Source: Ferdinandcohnia sp036965165 (GTDB taxonomy: Bacteria; Bacillota; Bacilli; Bacillales; Bacillaceae_L). Taken from it: DNA of 64,000 nt. Position numbers and translations under genes: made by a program. The stretch lies in the NCBI RefSeq assembly GCF_036965165.1, contig NZ_JBALOX010000001.1, forward strand, positions 53,397 to 117,396, in the 5' to 3' direction. The notes beneath the pieces were generated by a model, which was not told where the DNA came from, ran no database searches, and saw only the letters and a program-made list of their open reading frames with translations. Positions 17,158 through 26,098 of the stretch are shown here, piece after piece (within the stretch, counting starts at the first letter, position 1; every line of letters begins with the position of its first letter).

Positions 17158-17991
17158 ATGAACATGGAATTATGGTTTACGGAGAAACAAACAAAAAGCT
17201 TTGGTATCACAGCAAAAATTAAACAAACCTTACATACAGAACAAACAGAGTTTCAAAAGCTTGATATGATTGAAACTGAGGAATTCGGCAACATGCTCGT
17301 TCTTGATGGCATGGTTATGACCACACAAGTGGACGAGTTCGTTTACCACGAGATGGTAGCGCATGTGCCTTTATTTACGCACCCAAATCCTGAAAACGTA
17401 CTAGTTGTTGGTGGTGGTGATGGCGGGGTAATCCGTGAAGTGTTAAAGCACCCAAACGTTAAAAAAGCAACTTTAGTAGATATTGACGGAAAAGTAATTG
17501 AGTATTCAAAGAAATACCTACCTGAAATTGCAGGCAAGCTTGAGGACCCACGTGTAGACGTGAAGGTAGACGATGGCTTCATGCATATTGCAAAAAGTGA
17601 AAATGAATACGATGTAATCTTGGTTGACTCTACTGAGCCTGTGGGTCCAGCAGTAAATCTGTTCACAAAAGGCTTTTATGCAGGAATTTCAAAGGCATTA
17701 AAAGAAGACGGTGTATTTGTTGCACAAACGGATAATCCTTGGTTCACACCAGACTTAATTAGAAACGTACAACGTGATGTGAAGGAAATTTTCCCAATCA
17801 CACGTCTTTATCTTGCGAATATCCCAACATACCCAAGTGGTCTATGGACATTCACTATTGGTTCGAAAAAATATGATCCACTAGAAGTAAGCGATGACCG
17901 CTTCCATGAGATCGAGACAAAATATTATACAAAAGAAATCCACAAAGCAGCATTCGTACTACCGAAATTCGTTGCTGATTTAACGAAATAA
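17158..17991 (+). CDS. speE: Spermidine synthase SpeE
   Basis: Transfers an aminopropyl group from decarboxylated S-adenosylmethionine to putrescine. The 277-residue protein shows the SAM-binding 'VLVVGGGDGGVIREVLKHP' near residue 80-98, 'VDIDGKVIEYSKKYLP', and the substrate loop 'VDSTEPVGPAVNLF' near 155-170. GAAAGGATG precedes the ATG; an internal ATG two codons on is equally possible. It overlaps functionally with speB 13 bases downstream, which feeds putrescine via agmatine. Confidence 0.96.
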   Translation: MNMELWFTEKQTKSFGITAKIKQTLHTEQTEFQKLDMIETEEFGNMLVLDGMVMTTQVDEFVYHEMVAHVPLFTHPNPENVLVVGGGDGGVIREVLKHPNVKKATLVDIDGKVIEYSKKYLPEIAGKLEDPRVDVKVDDGFMHIAKSENEYDVILVDSTEPVGPAVNLFTKGFYAGISKALKEDGVFVAQTDNPWFTPDLIRNVQRDVKEIFPITRLYLANIPTYPSGLWTFTIGSKKYDPLEVSDDRFHEIETKYYTKEIHKAAFVLPKFVADLTK

Positions 17992-18004
17992 TGGGGGATT
18001 TTCG

Positions 18005-18874
18005 ATGAGATTTGATGAAGCTTATTCAGGAAATGTATTTATCAAAAGCCATCCGAATTTTGAAGAGAGCGAAGCCGTCATTTATGGCATGCCAATGGAC
18101 TGGACAGTAAGCTACCGTCCAGGCTCTCGATTTGGCCCTAGCCGAATTCGCGAAGTTTCAATAGGGCTGGAGGAATACAGCCCATATCTTGATAAAGAAT
18201 TGGACGAAGTAAAGTACTATGATGCAGGTGATATTCCGTTGCCATTTGGAAACCCGCAGCGAAGCCTTGATATGATAGAGGATTTCGTTGATCAGGTGTT
18301 AGCGGCAGGAAAATATCCACTTGGCATGGGTGGTGAGCATCTCGTATCATGGCCGGTGATGAAGGCTGTATATAAAAAGTATCCAGATCTTGCAATTATC
18401 CATATGGATGCTCATACCGATTTACGTGAAAATTACGAGGGGGAGGCACTTTCACACTCCACTCCAATTCGTAAAATTGCAGAGTTAATTGGACCAGAGA
18501 ATGTATTTTCATTTGGGATTCGTTCTGGAATGAAAGAAGAATTCCAATGGGCGAAGGAAAGCGGCATGCACATTTCAAAGTTTGAAGTGCTTGAGCCGTT
18601 GAAAAAGGTGCTGCCGAAACTAGCAGGCCGCCCTGTATATGTAACGATTGATATTGATGTATTAGATCCTGCACACGCACCAGGAACAGGTACAGTCGAT
18701 GCTGGTGGAATTACATCAAAAGAGCTATTAGGTGCAATACATGAGATTGCTAAATCAGATATTCGGGTGGTTGGATCGGACTTGGTGGAGGTTGCACCAA
18801 TTTATGACCCATCGGAACAAACTGCGAATACAGCTAGTAAGTTGATTCGTGAAATGATATTAGGATGGATATAG
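18005..18874 (+). CDS. speB: Agmatinase SpeB
   Basis: A 289-residue ureohydrolase that converts agmatine to putrescine and urea. Manganese-binding motifs are intact: 'MGGEHLVSW' near 110-118, 'IIHMDAHTDLR' near 133-143, and 'IDIDVLDPAHAPGTGTVDAG' near 218-237. GGGGG upstream of ATG. It forms the speE-speB operon seen in B. subtilis. Confidence 0.96.
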   Translation: MRFDEAYSGNVFIKSHPNFEESEAVIYGMPMDWTVSYRPGSRFGPSRIREVSIGLEEYSPYLDKELDEVKYYDAGDIPLPFGNPQRSLDMIEDFVDQVLAAGKYPLGMGGEHLVSWPVMKAVYKKYPDLAIIHMDAHTDLRENYEGEALSHSTPIRKIAELIGPENVFSFGIRSGMKEEFQWAKESGMHISKFEVLEPLKKVLPKLAGRPVYVTIDIDVLDPAHAPGTGTVDAGGITSKELLGAIHEIAKSDIRVVGSDLVEVAPIYDPSEQTANTASKLIREMILGWI

Positions 18875-18878
18875 AAAT

Positions 18879-18919
18879 AAGACAAATGCCATGGATTCTA
18901 TCCATGGCATTTTGTCTTA
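18879..18919. terminator. Bidirectional terminator, speB and modB
   Basis: AAGACAAATGCCATGGA pairs with TCCATGGCATTTTGTCTT; the modB stop codon lies inside the arm. Confidence 0.85.
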
Positions 18920-19573
18920 GGATTTTATAAAATGTACAAGAAACAGCATAATGAACGAAATCCCAATCATACACGCGACCCACGACCATGCAAGTTGCAT
19001 ATTTCCTGTATCAATCGCCAAATAAATGGCCACCGAGGTTGTTTGGGTTTTTCCGGGGATATTACCGGCAAACATGAGAGTGGCTCCAAATTCACCTAAG
19101 CCCCTTGCAAAGCTCAAGATACCACCTGAAATAATCGATTTCATAGCAAGTGGAGTGGATACGAACAGAAATAGTTTCCACTTCCCAGCACCGTCTACAC
19201 GTGCCGCATTCTCAATATCCACATCAATACTTTCAAAACCGACTTTCGCCGAATTGTACATAAGTGGAAAGGAAACGATGATGGAGGCAATTGCCGCAGC
19301 CCACCATGTAAACATGATTGGTTGACCAAAGAACCACTCAATTCCTTGACCAATTACACTGTTTCTTCCGAAAATAATAATGAGTAGAAATCCCACAACA
19401 GTAGGGGGTAAAACCAAAGGTAATAGAAAAATAGTCTCTATAATTGCCTTTCCCTTGAATTTTGTGTGAGCCATTCCTCTAGCTAGAAGGATTCCAGTTA
19501 TTAATACAATAATACTTGATACTGTAGCTATTTCGAGTGAAAGCTTGATCGGTGACCAAAAATCAGATGTCAT
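18917..19573 (-). CDS. modB: Molybdate ABC transporter permease ModB
   Basis: A 218-residue membrane protein with about five spans and the CysTW-type permease loop 'ENAARVDGAGKWKLFLFV' near 135-155, with 'RGLGEFGATLMFAGNIPGKT' further on, characteristic of ModB. Its start overlaps the modA stop (ATGA type), so the two are translated together. No modC ATPase follows; an ATPase from elsewhere must serve it, as in the B. subtilis yvgL-yvgM pair. Confidence 0.93.
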   Translation of the reverse strand: MTSDFWSPIKLSLEIATVSSIIVLITGILLARGMAHTKFKGKAIIETIFLLPLVLPPTVVGFLLIIIFGRNSVIGQGIEWFFGQPIMFTWWAAAIASIIVSFPLMYNSAKVGFESIDVDIENAARVDGAGKWKLFLFVSTPLAMKSIISGGILSFARGLGEFGATLMFAGNIPGKTQTTSVAIYLAIDTGNMQLAWSWVACMIGISFIMLFLVHFIKS

Positions 19574-20385
19574 TTTGCTTCATTCAGTCCTTTGAATCCA
19601 TATTCCTCAAATGTCTTAATGGATGTTTCAGTTTGAAGATATTCATAGAATTTTAGCGCTTCTTCCCGATGTTTACTATCTTTAATAACACCAACAGGGT
19701 AAATAATCGGTGAATGGGTATCGGCGTCCGCTGTTGCGATGATTTTCACCTTATTAGAAGAAACAGCATCTGTTTTATAGACAATTCCTGCATCTACATT
19801 ATTTGTTTCCACGTATGTAAGCACCTGGCGAACATCTTTCGCATAGACAATTTTATCCTCAATCTTAGTCCAGATATTCATTTTTTCCAAGGCTTCTTTC
19901 CCATATTGTCCAGCTGGTACAGACTCTGGCGTACCGATCGAAATTTTAGATGCGTTTGAAAGATCTTCAAATGATGTAACTCCATTTTTATTATCCTTTG
20001 GAACGATTAGTACAATTTCATTCCCTAATAATTGTACCCTATCTTCCTTGTCAATGAGACCTTCATCAATTAATGTATCGAACTTATCCATGGCAGCGGA
20101 GAAAAAGAGATCAGCCGGAGCACCGTGTGAAATTTGTTGTTGAAGGGAACCAGAGCCTCCAAAGTTAAAGACTAGTTTAATATTTGGATATTCTTCCTTA
20201 AACTCTTTTTGTAAATCAACGATAGCATCTTGTAAACTTGCTGCTGCAGAGATGGTGAGCTCAACCTCTTCTGGAGTCTCAACTAGGCTTTGGTTATTTT
20301 CTTGCTCCTTGGTATCATTAGTTGAGCATGCTGCAATAACAAAGAACAAGATTAACAGCAGTAAGAATTGAATTGTTTTTTTCAT
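19570..20385 (-). CDS. modA: Molybdate-binding lipoprotein ModA
   Basis: A 271-residue solute-binding lipoprotein. The signal peptide ends in the lipobox 'VIAAC' with Cys20. The mature part has 'ISAAASLQDAIVDLQKEF' near 47-64, 'FNFGGSGSLQQQISHGAPAD' and 'FSAAMDKFDTLIDEGL', the oxyanion-binding signature of ModA, and 'VETNNVDAGIVYKTDA'. Translationally coupled to modB; divergent from an HTH/PBP-like regulator, as in B. subtilis yvgK-yvgL-yvgM. Confidence 0.94.
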   Translation of the reverse strand: MKKTIQFLLLLILFFVIAACSTNDTKEQENNQSLVETPEEVELTISAAASLQDAIVDLQKEFKEEYPNIKLVFNFGGSGSLQQQISHGAPADLFFSAAMDKFDTLIDEGLIDKEDRVQLLGNEIVLIVPKDNKNGVTSFEDLSNASKISIGTPESVPAGQYGKEALEKMNIWTKIEDKIVYAKDVRQVLTYVETNNVDAGIVYKTDAVSSNKVKIIATADADTHSPIIYPVGVIKDSKHREEALKFYEYLQTETSIKTFEEYGFKGLNEAK

Positions 20386-20398
20386 TTTACCATTCTCC

Positions 20399-20430
20399 TA
20401 GTTATAACTAATTATAACTAGATATAACTA
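20399..20430. promoter_or_regulatory. Triple operator between modA and the divergent regulator gene
   Basis: Three near-identical 12-mers overlap by two bases at exactly 10-bp steps: TAGTTATAACTA (20399-20410, a perfect palindrome), TAATTATAACTA (20409-20420) and TAGATATAACTA (20419-20430). The 10-bp step places every unit on the same DNA face. Confidence 0.7.
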
Positions 20431-20497
20431 GGAAGGAAATAAGTAGTATTACAATATTGTGGATTGTTGGGATAAAATGAGAGGAGGAGGGATAAAC

Positions 20498-21430
20498 ATG
20501 CCAAATGAGCTTTCCTATACAATAGAAGAAGTAGCACAGTTATTAAAGGTATCCAAATTAACCGTATATGACCTTGTTAAGAAAGGGGAACTTCCTGTTT
20601 TTCGAGTGGGAAGGCAGATGCGGTTGGATGCAAAGGATTTGCATCAATATATCAATCAACAAAAGACAATGAAAACTTCGGCTTCCCCAGCTCTTCCATC
20701 AGAACAACAAAGACCAGAAACAATAACTTCAAAGAGCATTTTGATAAGTGGACAGGACATGGTATTAGATATCCTTGGGAAGTACATTGAGCAGCATTCA
20801 ACATATAAGACACTTCGCTCTTATTCAGGTAGTCTGAACAGTCTCATCTCCATGTATAACGGAGAGTGTGATATTGTGAGTTTACATATGTTTGATGGAG
20901 ATACAGGAGAGTATAATCTTCCCTATACAAAAAAGATATTAGTAAGTTACCCGTATGTAATGATCAATCTGCTTTCAAGAAAAGCGGGTTTTTATGTGCA
21001 AAGGGGAAATCCACAAGGTCTTTCTAATTGGACAGATTTGAGTAAGGAAAAGATAAAAATTGTGAATCGTGAAAAAGGATCTGGCGCTCGAATTTTGCTG
21101 GATGAACAGCTGAGGATCAATCAAATAACAGCAACAAGCATACATGGATATGAACGAGAGGAGACTAGTCACTTAAGCGTGGCTTCTGCTGTTTCCACTG
21201 GAACTGCTGATGTTGGTGTTGGGATTGAAAAAGCAGCAAAAATAGTAGGAATTGATTTTATTCCCTTAATAACAGAACGATACGACCTTGTGATGCTAAA
21301 AACACCACGAAATGAAGAACTCATCCGTACTGTAAAATCCATTTTAGCTTCCGAGTCGTTTCAAACTGAAATAAACTCACTAGGAGATTATGATATTTCG
21401 AAAACAGGTAAGGTTCTTTTTGAAAGTTAA
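20498..21430 (+). CDS. yvgK: HTH plus PBP-like-domain molybdate regulator (YvgK-like)
   Basis: A 310-residue protein combining an excisionase/MerR-type helix-turn-helix at the N-terminus ('YTIEEVAQLLKVSKLTVYDL', then 'GELPVFRVGRQMRLD') with a periplasmic-binding-protein-like domain of the molybdate/tungstate type ('SYSGSLNSLISMYNGECDIV', 'KIVNREKGSGARILLDEQL'). Start 20498 follows GAGGAGGAGG (20481-20490). Divergent to modAB. It is likely a one-component sensor that binds oxyanion and the operator array between the two genes. Confidence 0.85.
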   Translation: MPNELSYTIEEVAQLLKVSKLTVYDLVKKGELPVFRVGRQMRLDAKDLHQYINQQKTMKTSASPALPSEQQRPETITSKSILISGQDMVLDILGKYIEQHSTYKTLRSYSGSLNSLISMYNGECDIVSLHMFDGDTGEYNLPYTKKILVSYPYVMINLLSRKAGFYVQRGNPQGLSNWTDLSKEKIKIVNREKGSGARILLDEQLRINQITATSIHGYEREETSHLSVASAVSTGTADVGVGIEKAAKIVGIDFIPLITERYDLVMLKTPRNEELIRTVKSILASESFQTEINSLGDYDISKTGKVLFES

Positions 21431-21489
21431 TATATTGATGAAAATGTTCTTAAGGAGGCCTCACAAAGACAATTTGAGTGAAATCGAAC

Positions 21490-21650
21490 GTCGAAGTGTC
21501 TCCGATGAAGCCTCTCGGAGACATTTTGAATAGCGGTTGTAGGTTTTTTGTCTTCGAAACATGCTCTCAGGGACATTACTGGCAACCCCAACAAAGAATT
21601 TGTCTTTGAGCTAGGCACTCAGAGACATTTCCATCAATCCCGACCCAGCT
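21490..21650. repeat. 52-bp-period hairpin array (three units)
   Basis: CTCTCGGAGACATT at 21512, CTCTCAGGGACATT at 21564 and CACTCAGAGACATT at 21616 are exactly 52 bp apart. Each is preceded by a complementary GTCTCCGA, GTCTTCGA or GTCTTTGA, so each unit can fold into a hairpin with wobble pairs. No gene in 21431-21768. Confidence 0.75.
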
Positions 21651-21768
21651 TTTAGCCCTGAGACCATAGTCCCTCGCGAAATTAATTTCTACAACTATGG
21701 CACTTCCTTTGAATCAGGTGAATATAATACATTTGAACTACATTTTCACCTAATAAAGGGGGAGTTCG

Positions 21769-22146
21769 ATGATAGGGATTCGCTTTTTGAAGATGGCCGC
21801 TTTGTATTTTGTGATTGGTGTTCTAATTGGGATGGGTATGTCGATTTCACACACGTACACATTAACAGGAGTCCATGTTCATATTAACCTACTTGGCTGG
21901 GCATCCATGGGGCTAGCCGGGATTTTGTACTATTTGTTTCCGCAGGCAGGAGAGTCCAAGCTTGGAAAGACACATTTTTGGCTCCATAACATTGGCTTAC
22001 CGGTAATGATGATTGGACTCACGATGCTACTACTTGGAAACACAGCGGTCGAACCAGCCATTGCAGTCGGCGGTACAATTACCACCCTTGCGATTATCCT
22101 TTTTGCAATCAACATTTTCATGAATGTCAAAGTGACAAAGCAATAA
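21769..22146 (+). CDS. Small membrane protein resembling haem-copper oxidase subunit I
   Basis: A 125-residue protein with four membrane spans. 'ISHTYTLTGVHVHINLLGWA' and 'MGLAGILYYLFP' near residues 25-55, and 'KTHFWLHNIGLPVMMIG' near 67-85, resemble the haem-binding helices of cbb3/NorB subunit I, but only about a quarter of the length is present. His28, His36, His38 and His69/His73 could bind haem. GGGGGAG precedes the ATG. Such mini-proteins occur as single genes in Bacillaceae; function unknown. Confidence 0.7.
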   Translation: MIGIRFLKMAALYFVIGVLIGMGMSISHTYTLTGVHVHINLLGWASMGLAGILYYLFPQAGESKLGKTHFWLHNIGLPVMMIGLTMLLLGNTAVEPAIAVGGTITTLAIILFAINIFMNVKVTKQ

Positions 22147-22165
22147 TACTAGTATAAAACCTATT

Positions 22166-22194
22166 ACTCGGCCAAGGCCGAGTTTTTCTTTTTT
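22166..22194 (+). terminator. Terminator after the oxidase-like gene
   Basis: ACTCGGCC-aa-GGCCGAGT followed by TTTTCTTTTTT. Confidence 0.9.
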
Positions 22195-22260
22195 AATTTG
22201 AAATCCATTCATTAAATACCGTATACTAGTAAAGTTAACGACATATAAGGAAGTGTGAAA

Positions 22261-22692
22261 ATGAGTCAAGAAGGAACACCTATTGAACTCAAATTTGTAA
22301 CTGAAATTAAGGACGGACCGCGAAAAGAGAATGTTGCTTTTGACGCAATTGGTCTATACTACATAAAGGGTAACAAGACATACCTGCAATTTGATGAAAA
22401 GCAAGTAATGGGTACGGTGAAAACAGTCATCAAAATCTCGGAAAAAGAGGTTCTTATTCTGCGTTCAGGAATTTTGAAAATGAGACAGATTTACAGGAAA
22501 AATGAAACAACAATCGGTTCATTCCAAAACCAGCTCGGGACGTTTGACCTCACCGCAAAAACGAATAATATCGAATACAAATGGTACAAAAACTCTCGTA
22601 AAGGGACGTTATTTTTAGCATATGAGCTTTCACTTCAAGGTGAAAAGTCAGGATTACATAAGATATCCATTACATTTAAGGAGCGAAACTAG
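22261..22692 (+). CDS. ywiB: Conserved protein YwiB (DUF1934)
   Basis: A 143-residue predicted beta-barrel protein: 'IELKFVTEIKDGPRKENV', 'VLILRSGILKMRQIYRKN' and 'LAYELSLQGEKSGLHKISIT' are DUF1934 features. ATG 22261 is chosen because AAGGAAG (22247-22253) sits seven bases away; the GTG two codons earlier is too close. The stop codon abuts the argS start, as in B. subtilis. Function unknown. Confidence 0.88.
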   Translation: MSQEGTPIELKFVTEIKDGPRKENVAFDAIGLYYIKGNKTYLQFDEKQVMGTVKTVIKISEKEVLILRSGILKMRQIYRKNETTIGSFQNQLGTFDLTAKTNNIEYKWYKNSRKGTLFLAYELSLQGEKSGLHKISITFKERN

Positions 22693-24363
22693 ATGAATGT
22701 TGTTGATCAAGTAAAAGAACGCTTGAAAGCGGAAATTAAAGATGCGGTATTAAAAGCTGGACTAGCTTCAGAAGATCAGATTCCTGAAGCAATATTGGAG
22801 CTTCCAAAGGATAAGGCACATGGGGATTACGCGACAAACATGGCGATGCAGCTAGCGCGTGTGGCAAAAAAGGCACCTCGTATGATTGCCGATGATATTG
22901 TCGCGAACTTCGATAAATCAAAAGCATCAATCGAAAAAATTGAAATTGCCGGTCCTGGATTTATCAATTTTTATATGAACAATTCCTATTTAACGGATTT
23001 AATCCCGGCAATATTATCTGCTGGTGAGGCATACGGTGAAACAACTGTTGGCAATAAGCTAAAAGTTCAGGTGGAGTTTGTTTCTGCCAATCCAACAGGT
23101 GACCTTCACCTTGGACATGCTCGTGGGGCGGCGATTGGTGATGCATTGAGTAATATTTTAGAAAAAGCGGGCTATGATGTGTCCCGTGAATACTATATTA
23201 ATGATGCTGGTAACCAAATCAACAACTTAGCGAAGTCTGTTGAAGCACGTTATTTACAGGCCCTTGGCAAAGACGCTGAAATGCCTGAGGATGGCTATCA
23301 TGGCCAAGACATCGTAGGAATCGGAAAGCGACTTACTGAAGAATTTGGGGATAAATATGTCAATATGGATGAACAAGAACGTTTCGACTTTTTCCGCGAA
23401 TATGGTTTGAAGTATGAGATGGAGAAGCTTCAAAAGGACTTAGAAGAGTATCGAGTGCGTTTTGATGTATGGTATTCCGAGACTTCTCTGTACCATAACG
23501 GAAAAATTGACAGAGCTCTCAGTGCGCTTCGTGAGGCAGGTCATATATTTGAAGAGGGTGGGGCGACTTGGTTCCGTTCGACAACATTTGGCGACGACAA
23601 AGACCGCGTGTTAATTAAAAATGACGGATCGTATACGTACTTAACACCTGATATCGCCTACCACCAAGACAAGCTTGAGCGTGGCTTTGAAAAGCTAATT
23701 AACGTATGGGGAGCAGACCATCACGGGTATATCCCTCGTATGAAGGCAGCGATTCAGGCGCTAGGCTATGATAAAGATACTCTTGAGGTTGAAATCATTC
23801 AGCTTGTTCACCTCTTTAAAGATGGCGAAAAGATGAAGATGAGTAAGCGTACCGGTAAGGCGGTAACGATGCGTGAACTGATTGAAGAGGTTGGTTTAGA
23901 TGCCGTTCGTTACTTCTTCGCAATGAGAAGCTCTGATACACATCTTGATTTTGACCTTGATTTAGCGGTGTCACAATCAAATGAGAACCCTGTTTACTAT
24001 GCACAGTATGCGCATGCCCGTATTTGCAGCATGCTTCGCTCTGGTGATGAGATGAATATTGTTTTAGACGGCGATTATGTACTTGAACATATCAATTCTG
24101 AAAAAGAAGTTGATCTGTTGAAAAAGCTTGGCGAATTCCCTGCGGCGGTAACAGAAGCGGCAGAAAAGCGAATTCCACATCGCATCTCAAACTATATTAA
24201 TGAACTTGCAGCTGCACTTCATAGCTTCTACAACGCTGAAAAAGTGCTTGATCAAGACAATCCTGAAAAAACAAAAGCCCGTCTTGCGTTAATGAAGGCA
24301 GTTCAAATTACATTGCAAAACTCGTTAAAATTAATTGGTGTATCTGCACCTGAGAAAATGTAA
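22693..24363 (+). CDS. argS: Arginyl-tRNA synthetase
   Basis: A 556-residue class I aminoacyl-tRNA synthetase. N-terminal ArgS-specific domain; HIGH-type motif in 'NPTGDLHLGHARGAAIGDAL' near 133-152; KMSK-type motif in 'KMKMSKRTGKAVTM' near 380-393; C-terminal anticodon-binding helix bundle ending in 'NSLKLIGVSAPEKM'. The ATG directly follows the ywiB stop, indicating coupling. Confidence 0.97.
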   Translation: MNVVDQVKERLKAEIKDAVLKAGLASEDQIPEAILELPKDKAHGDYATNMAMQLARVAKKAPRMIADDIVANFDKSKASIEKIEIAGPGFINFYMNNSYLTDLIPAILSAGEAYGETTVGNKLKVQVEFVSANPTGDLHLGHARGAAIGDALSNILEKAGYDVSREYYINDAGNQINNLAKSVEARYLQALGKDAEMPEDGYHGQDIVGIGKRLTEEFGDKYVNMDEQERFDFFREYGLKYEMEKLQKDLEEYRVRFDVWYSETSLYHNGKIDRALSALREAGHIFEEGGATWFRSTTFGDDKDRVLIKNDGSYTYLTPDIAYHQDKLERGFEKLINVWGADHHGYIPRMKAAIQALGYDKDTLEVEIIQLVHLFKDGEKMKMSKRTGKAVTMRELIEEVGLDAVRYFFAMRSSDTHLDFDLDLAVSQSNENPVYYAQYAHARICSMLRSGDEMNIVLDGDYVLEHINSEKEVDLLKKLGEFPAAVTEAAEKRIPHRISNYINELAAALHSFYNAEKVLDQDNPEKTKARLALMKAVQITLQNSLKLIGVSAPEKM

Positions 24364-24375
24364 TACTTTTGCCTG

Positions 24376-24405
24376 AGGCCCTTACTTTGAGTAAAGGGCC
24401 TTTTT
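24376..24405 (+). terminator. Terminator after argS
   Basis: AGGCCCTTACT pairs with AGTAAAGGGCCT, then TTTT. Confidence 0.88.
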
Positions 24406-24493
24406 GTCGGGAATAATGAGGGTAAGTGAAGCTTCAATTAGTGGAGGTTTTACTGATTTGTTAATTCGGGGAAAAAAGGGGAGGATTCCATAC

Positions 24494-24673
24494 ATGAAAG
24501 AGGTTCTCTTGGCACTCATATCGGGTATAATTGTCGGATTTTTATTTGCTTTACTAAAATTACCGATCCCAGCACCACCAGCGCTCGCAGGGGTTACTGG
24601 AGTAGTTGGCGTTTATTTGGGATTTAAGTTATTCCAATGGATAGTACCGCTCTTTCAATTTGTACCGAAATAA
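24494..24673 (+). CDS. XapX-domain small membrane protein
   Basis: A 59-residue protein with two membrane spans and the XapX signature 'LLKLPIPAPPALAGVTGVVG'. Start 24494 follows GGGGAGG (24478-24484). The family is widespread and uncharacterised. Confidence 0.85.
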   Translation: MKEVLLALISGIIVGFLFALLKLPIPAPPALAGVTGVVGVYLGFKLFQWIVPLFQFVPK

Positions 24674-24677
24674 AGAA

Positions 24678-24702
24678 GAGGCACCCATGTTGCGGGTGCC
24701 TC
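24678..24702 (+). terminator. Hairpin after the XapX gene
   Basis: GAGGCACCC pairs with GGGTGCCTC; the following sequence has only a weak T tract. Confidence 0.65.
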
Positions 24703-24710
24703 ACTTTGTT

Positions 24711-24800
24711 AGTGACAGTAATTTTTGGATAGTGCCAGTAAATCTAGAATAGTGACAGTATTTTTCAGATAGTGACAGTATTCCTGAAATAGTGACAGTA
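24711..24800. repeat. 20-bp-period array B (five units)
   Basis: AGTGACAGTA (one unit AGTGCCAGTA) starts at 24711, 24731, 24751, 24771 and 24791. The spacing is exactly 20 bp, with A/T-rich filler. It sits between the XapX hairpin and the clsB 3' end. Confidence 0.9.
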
Positions 24801-24814
24801 TTTTGCAACGAGCT

Positions 24815-26020
24815 CTACAAAAAGAATGAAATCCACGTTGCAATTTTGATTTTGAACTTTTTCTCCGACTTCAGTTCGTTGATTCGATCCCGAGTAAGTT
24901 CATCTGAAGTTGCAAAATCCTCCTCCACAACCTTTTTGATCTCTTTAATCACTTCCTTGTCATGGATGTAACAATTGATTTCATAATTAGAATATAGACT
25001 TCTTTTATCAAAATTAGCAGTACCAATATCGCAAAGCTTGTCATCGATACAAATGACTTTTGCGTGGTAAAAACCCCTAGTGTACATATAAAACTGAATA
25101 CCAACCTTTGAAAGTTCATCCGTATAAGGAATGGCCGCTTCTTTTACAAACGGATGATCTGGCTTTTTCGGTAAAAGGACTCGGATTTTAACATTTCGTT
25201 TCGCAGCATTTATTAGTTCTTCTTTTATTTGTTTGCTAGGTACAAAATATGGTGAGCCGATGATGATTTCTTTTTCAGCCTGTTTAATCATACTGACAAA
25301 ACCATCCTCGAGATAAGCCCCGTTTGTTGAAATGAACCTCGTTTGCGATTTTCCTTTAGGGAGCGGTGGGAAATAGGTGTTGCGGTTTTCAACAGATTCC
25401 TTAATTGTGTCATACCAATCTTCTAAAAACTGTGTTTGCAAATCGGCAACACCTTCACCGGTCACCTTCAAATGATAATCCCGCCAGAACCCAAATTTCA
25501 GATCCTCACCAAGATATTCTTTTCCGATATTGAAACCACCAATATACCCCGTTTTTCCATCGATAACGGAAATCTTCCTGTGATTACGTGCATTTAGCTT
25601 GTAAAAAAAATACGGGAAATTAGGTTTATTGCTATAGGCAAACGCTACTCCTGAGCGGGTTAGGTCTTTTTCCATTTGTTTCGTGACATTGTGGCTGCCT
25701 ACCCAGTCCAATAGCAAACGAACCTTAACACCTTGTTCCGATTTTTTCTTTAACAGTGCCACAAAATCCTTGCTAACATCATCATCCTGCAAAATATAAA
25801 ATTGGACATGAATATGTTCAGTTGCGTTTTGAATATCTGAAAAAAGAGCGGAGAAGAGTGTTTCTCCAGTTGCATAAAGGGAGATATCGCTATTTCGTAG
25901 TGGGAATTGATCGTCCACTTGTTTTTTTAGGTGACTTTTTCTTCCAAGACTGTAATCAAGGCGGAGTAACAGTAATAGAATAATGATAATAAGGACAATC
26001 CAGAAAATAGCTCGTAACAA
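24815..26020 (-). CDS. clsB: Cardiolipin synthase ClsB (YwjE)
   Basis: A 401-residue phospholipase-D superfamily enzyme that joins two phosphatidylglycerols. One N-terminal membrane span, then two HKD motifs: 'NHRKISVIDGKTGYIGGFN' near 150-170 and 'YHAKVICIDDKLCDIGTANF' near 325-345. The start is TTG 26020, because AAGGAGG lies seven bases upstream of it; a longer GTG frame would contain that site. Length matches B. subtilis YwjE (398 aa), which also neighbours fadF. Confidence 0.88.
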   Translation of the reverse strand: MLRAIFWIVLIIIILLLLLRLDYSLGRKSHLKKQVDDQFPLRNSDISLYATGETLFSALFSDIQNATEHIHVQFYILQDDDVSKDFVALLKKKSEQGVKVRLLLDWVGSHNVTKQMEKDLTRSGVAFAYSNKPNFPYFFYKLNARNHRKISVIDGKTGYIGGFNIGKEYLGEDLKFGFWRDYHLKVTGEGVADLQTQFLEDWYDTIKESVENRNTYFPPLPKGKSQTRFISTNGAYLEDGFVSMIKQAEKEIIIGSPYFVPSKQIKEELINAAKRNVKIRVLLPKKPDHPFVKEAAIPYTDELSKVGIQFYMYTRGFYHAKVICIDDKLCDIGTANFDKRSLYSNYEINCYIHDKEVIKEIKKVVEEDFATSDELTRDRINELKSEKKFKIKIATWISFFL

Positions 26021-26098
26021 ATGTACCCCTCCTTTTTTAAGGTTCACTTAGTTTATACGAAAATTGGAATGTTTATTTGAGATTTCAAAATAAAATGT

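Noticed and set aside
24711..24800. CRISPR array interpretation of the 20-bp repeats
   Set aside because: Repeats are about 10 bp with 10-bp filler, not 25-40 bp repeats with 30-40 bp spacers, and no cas genes are in the window.
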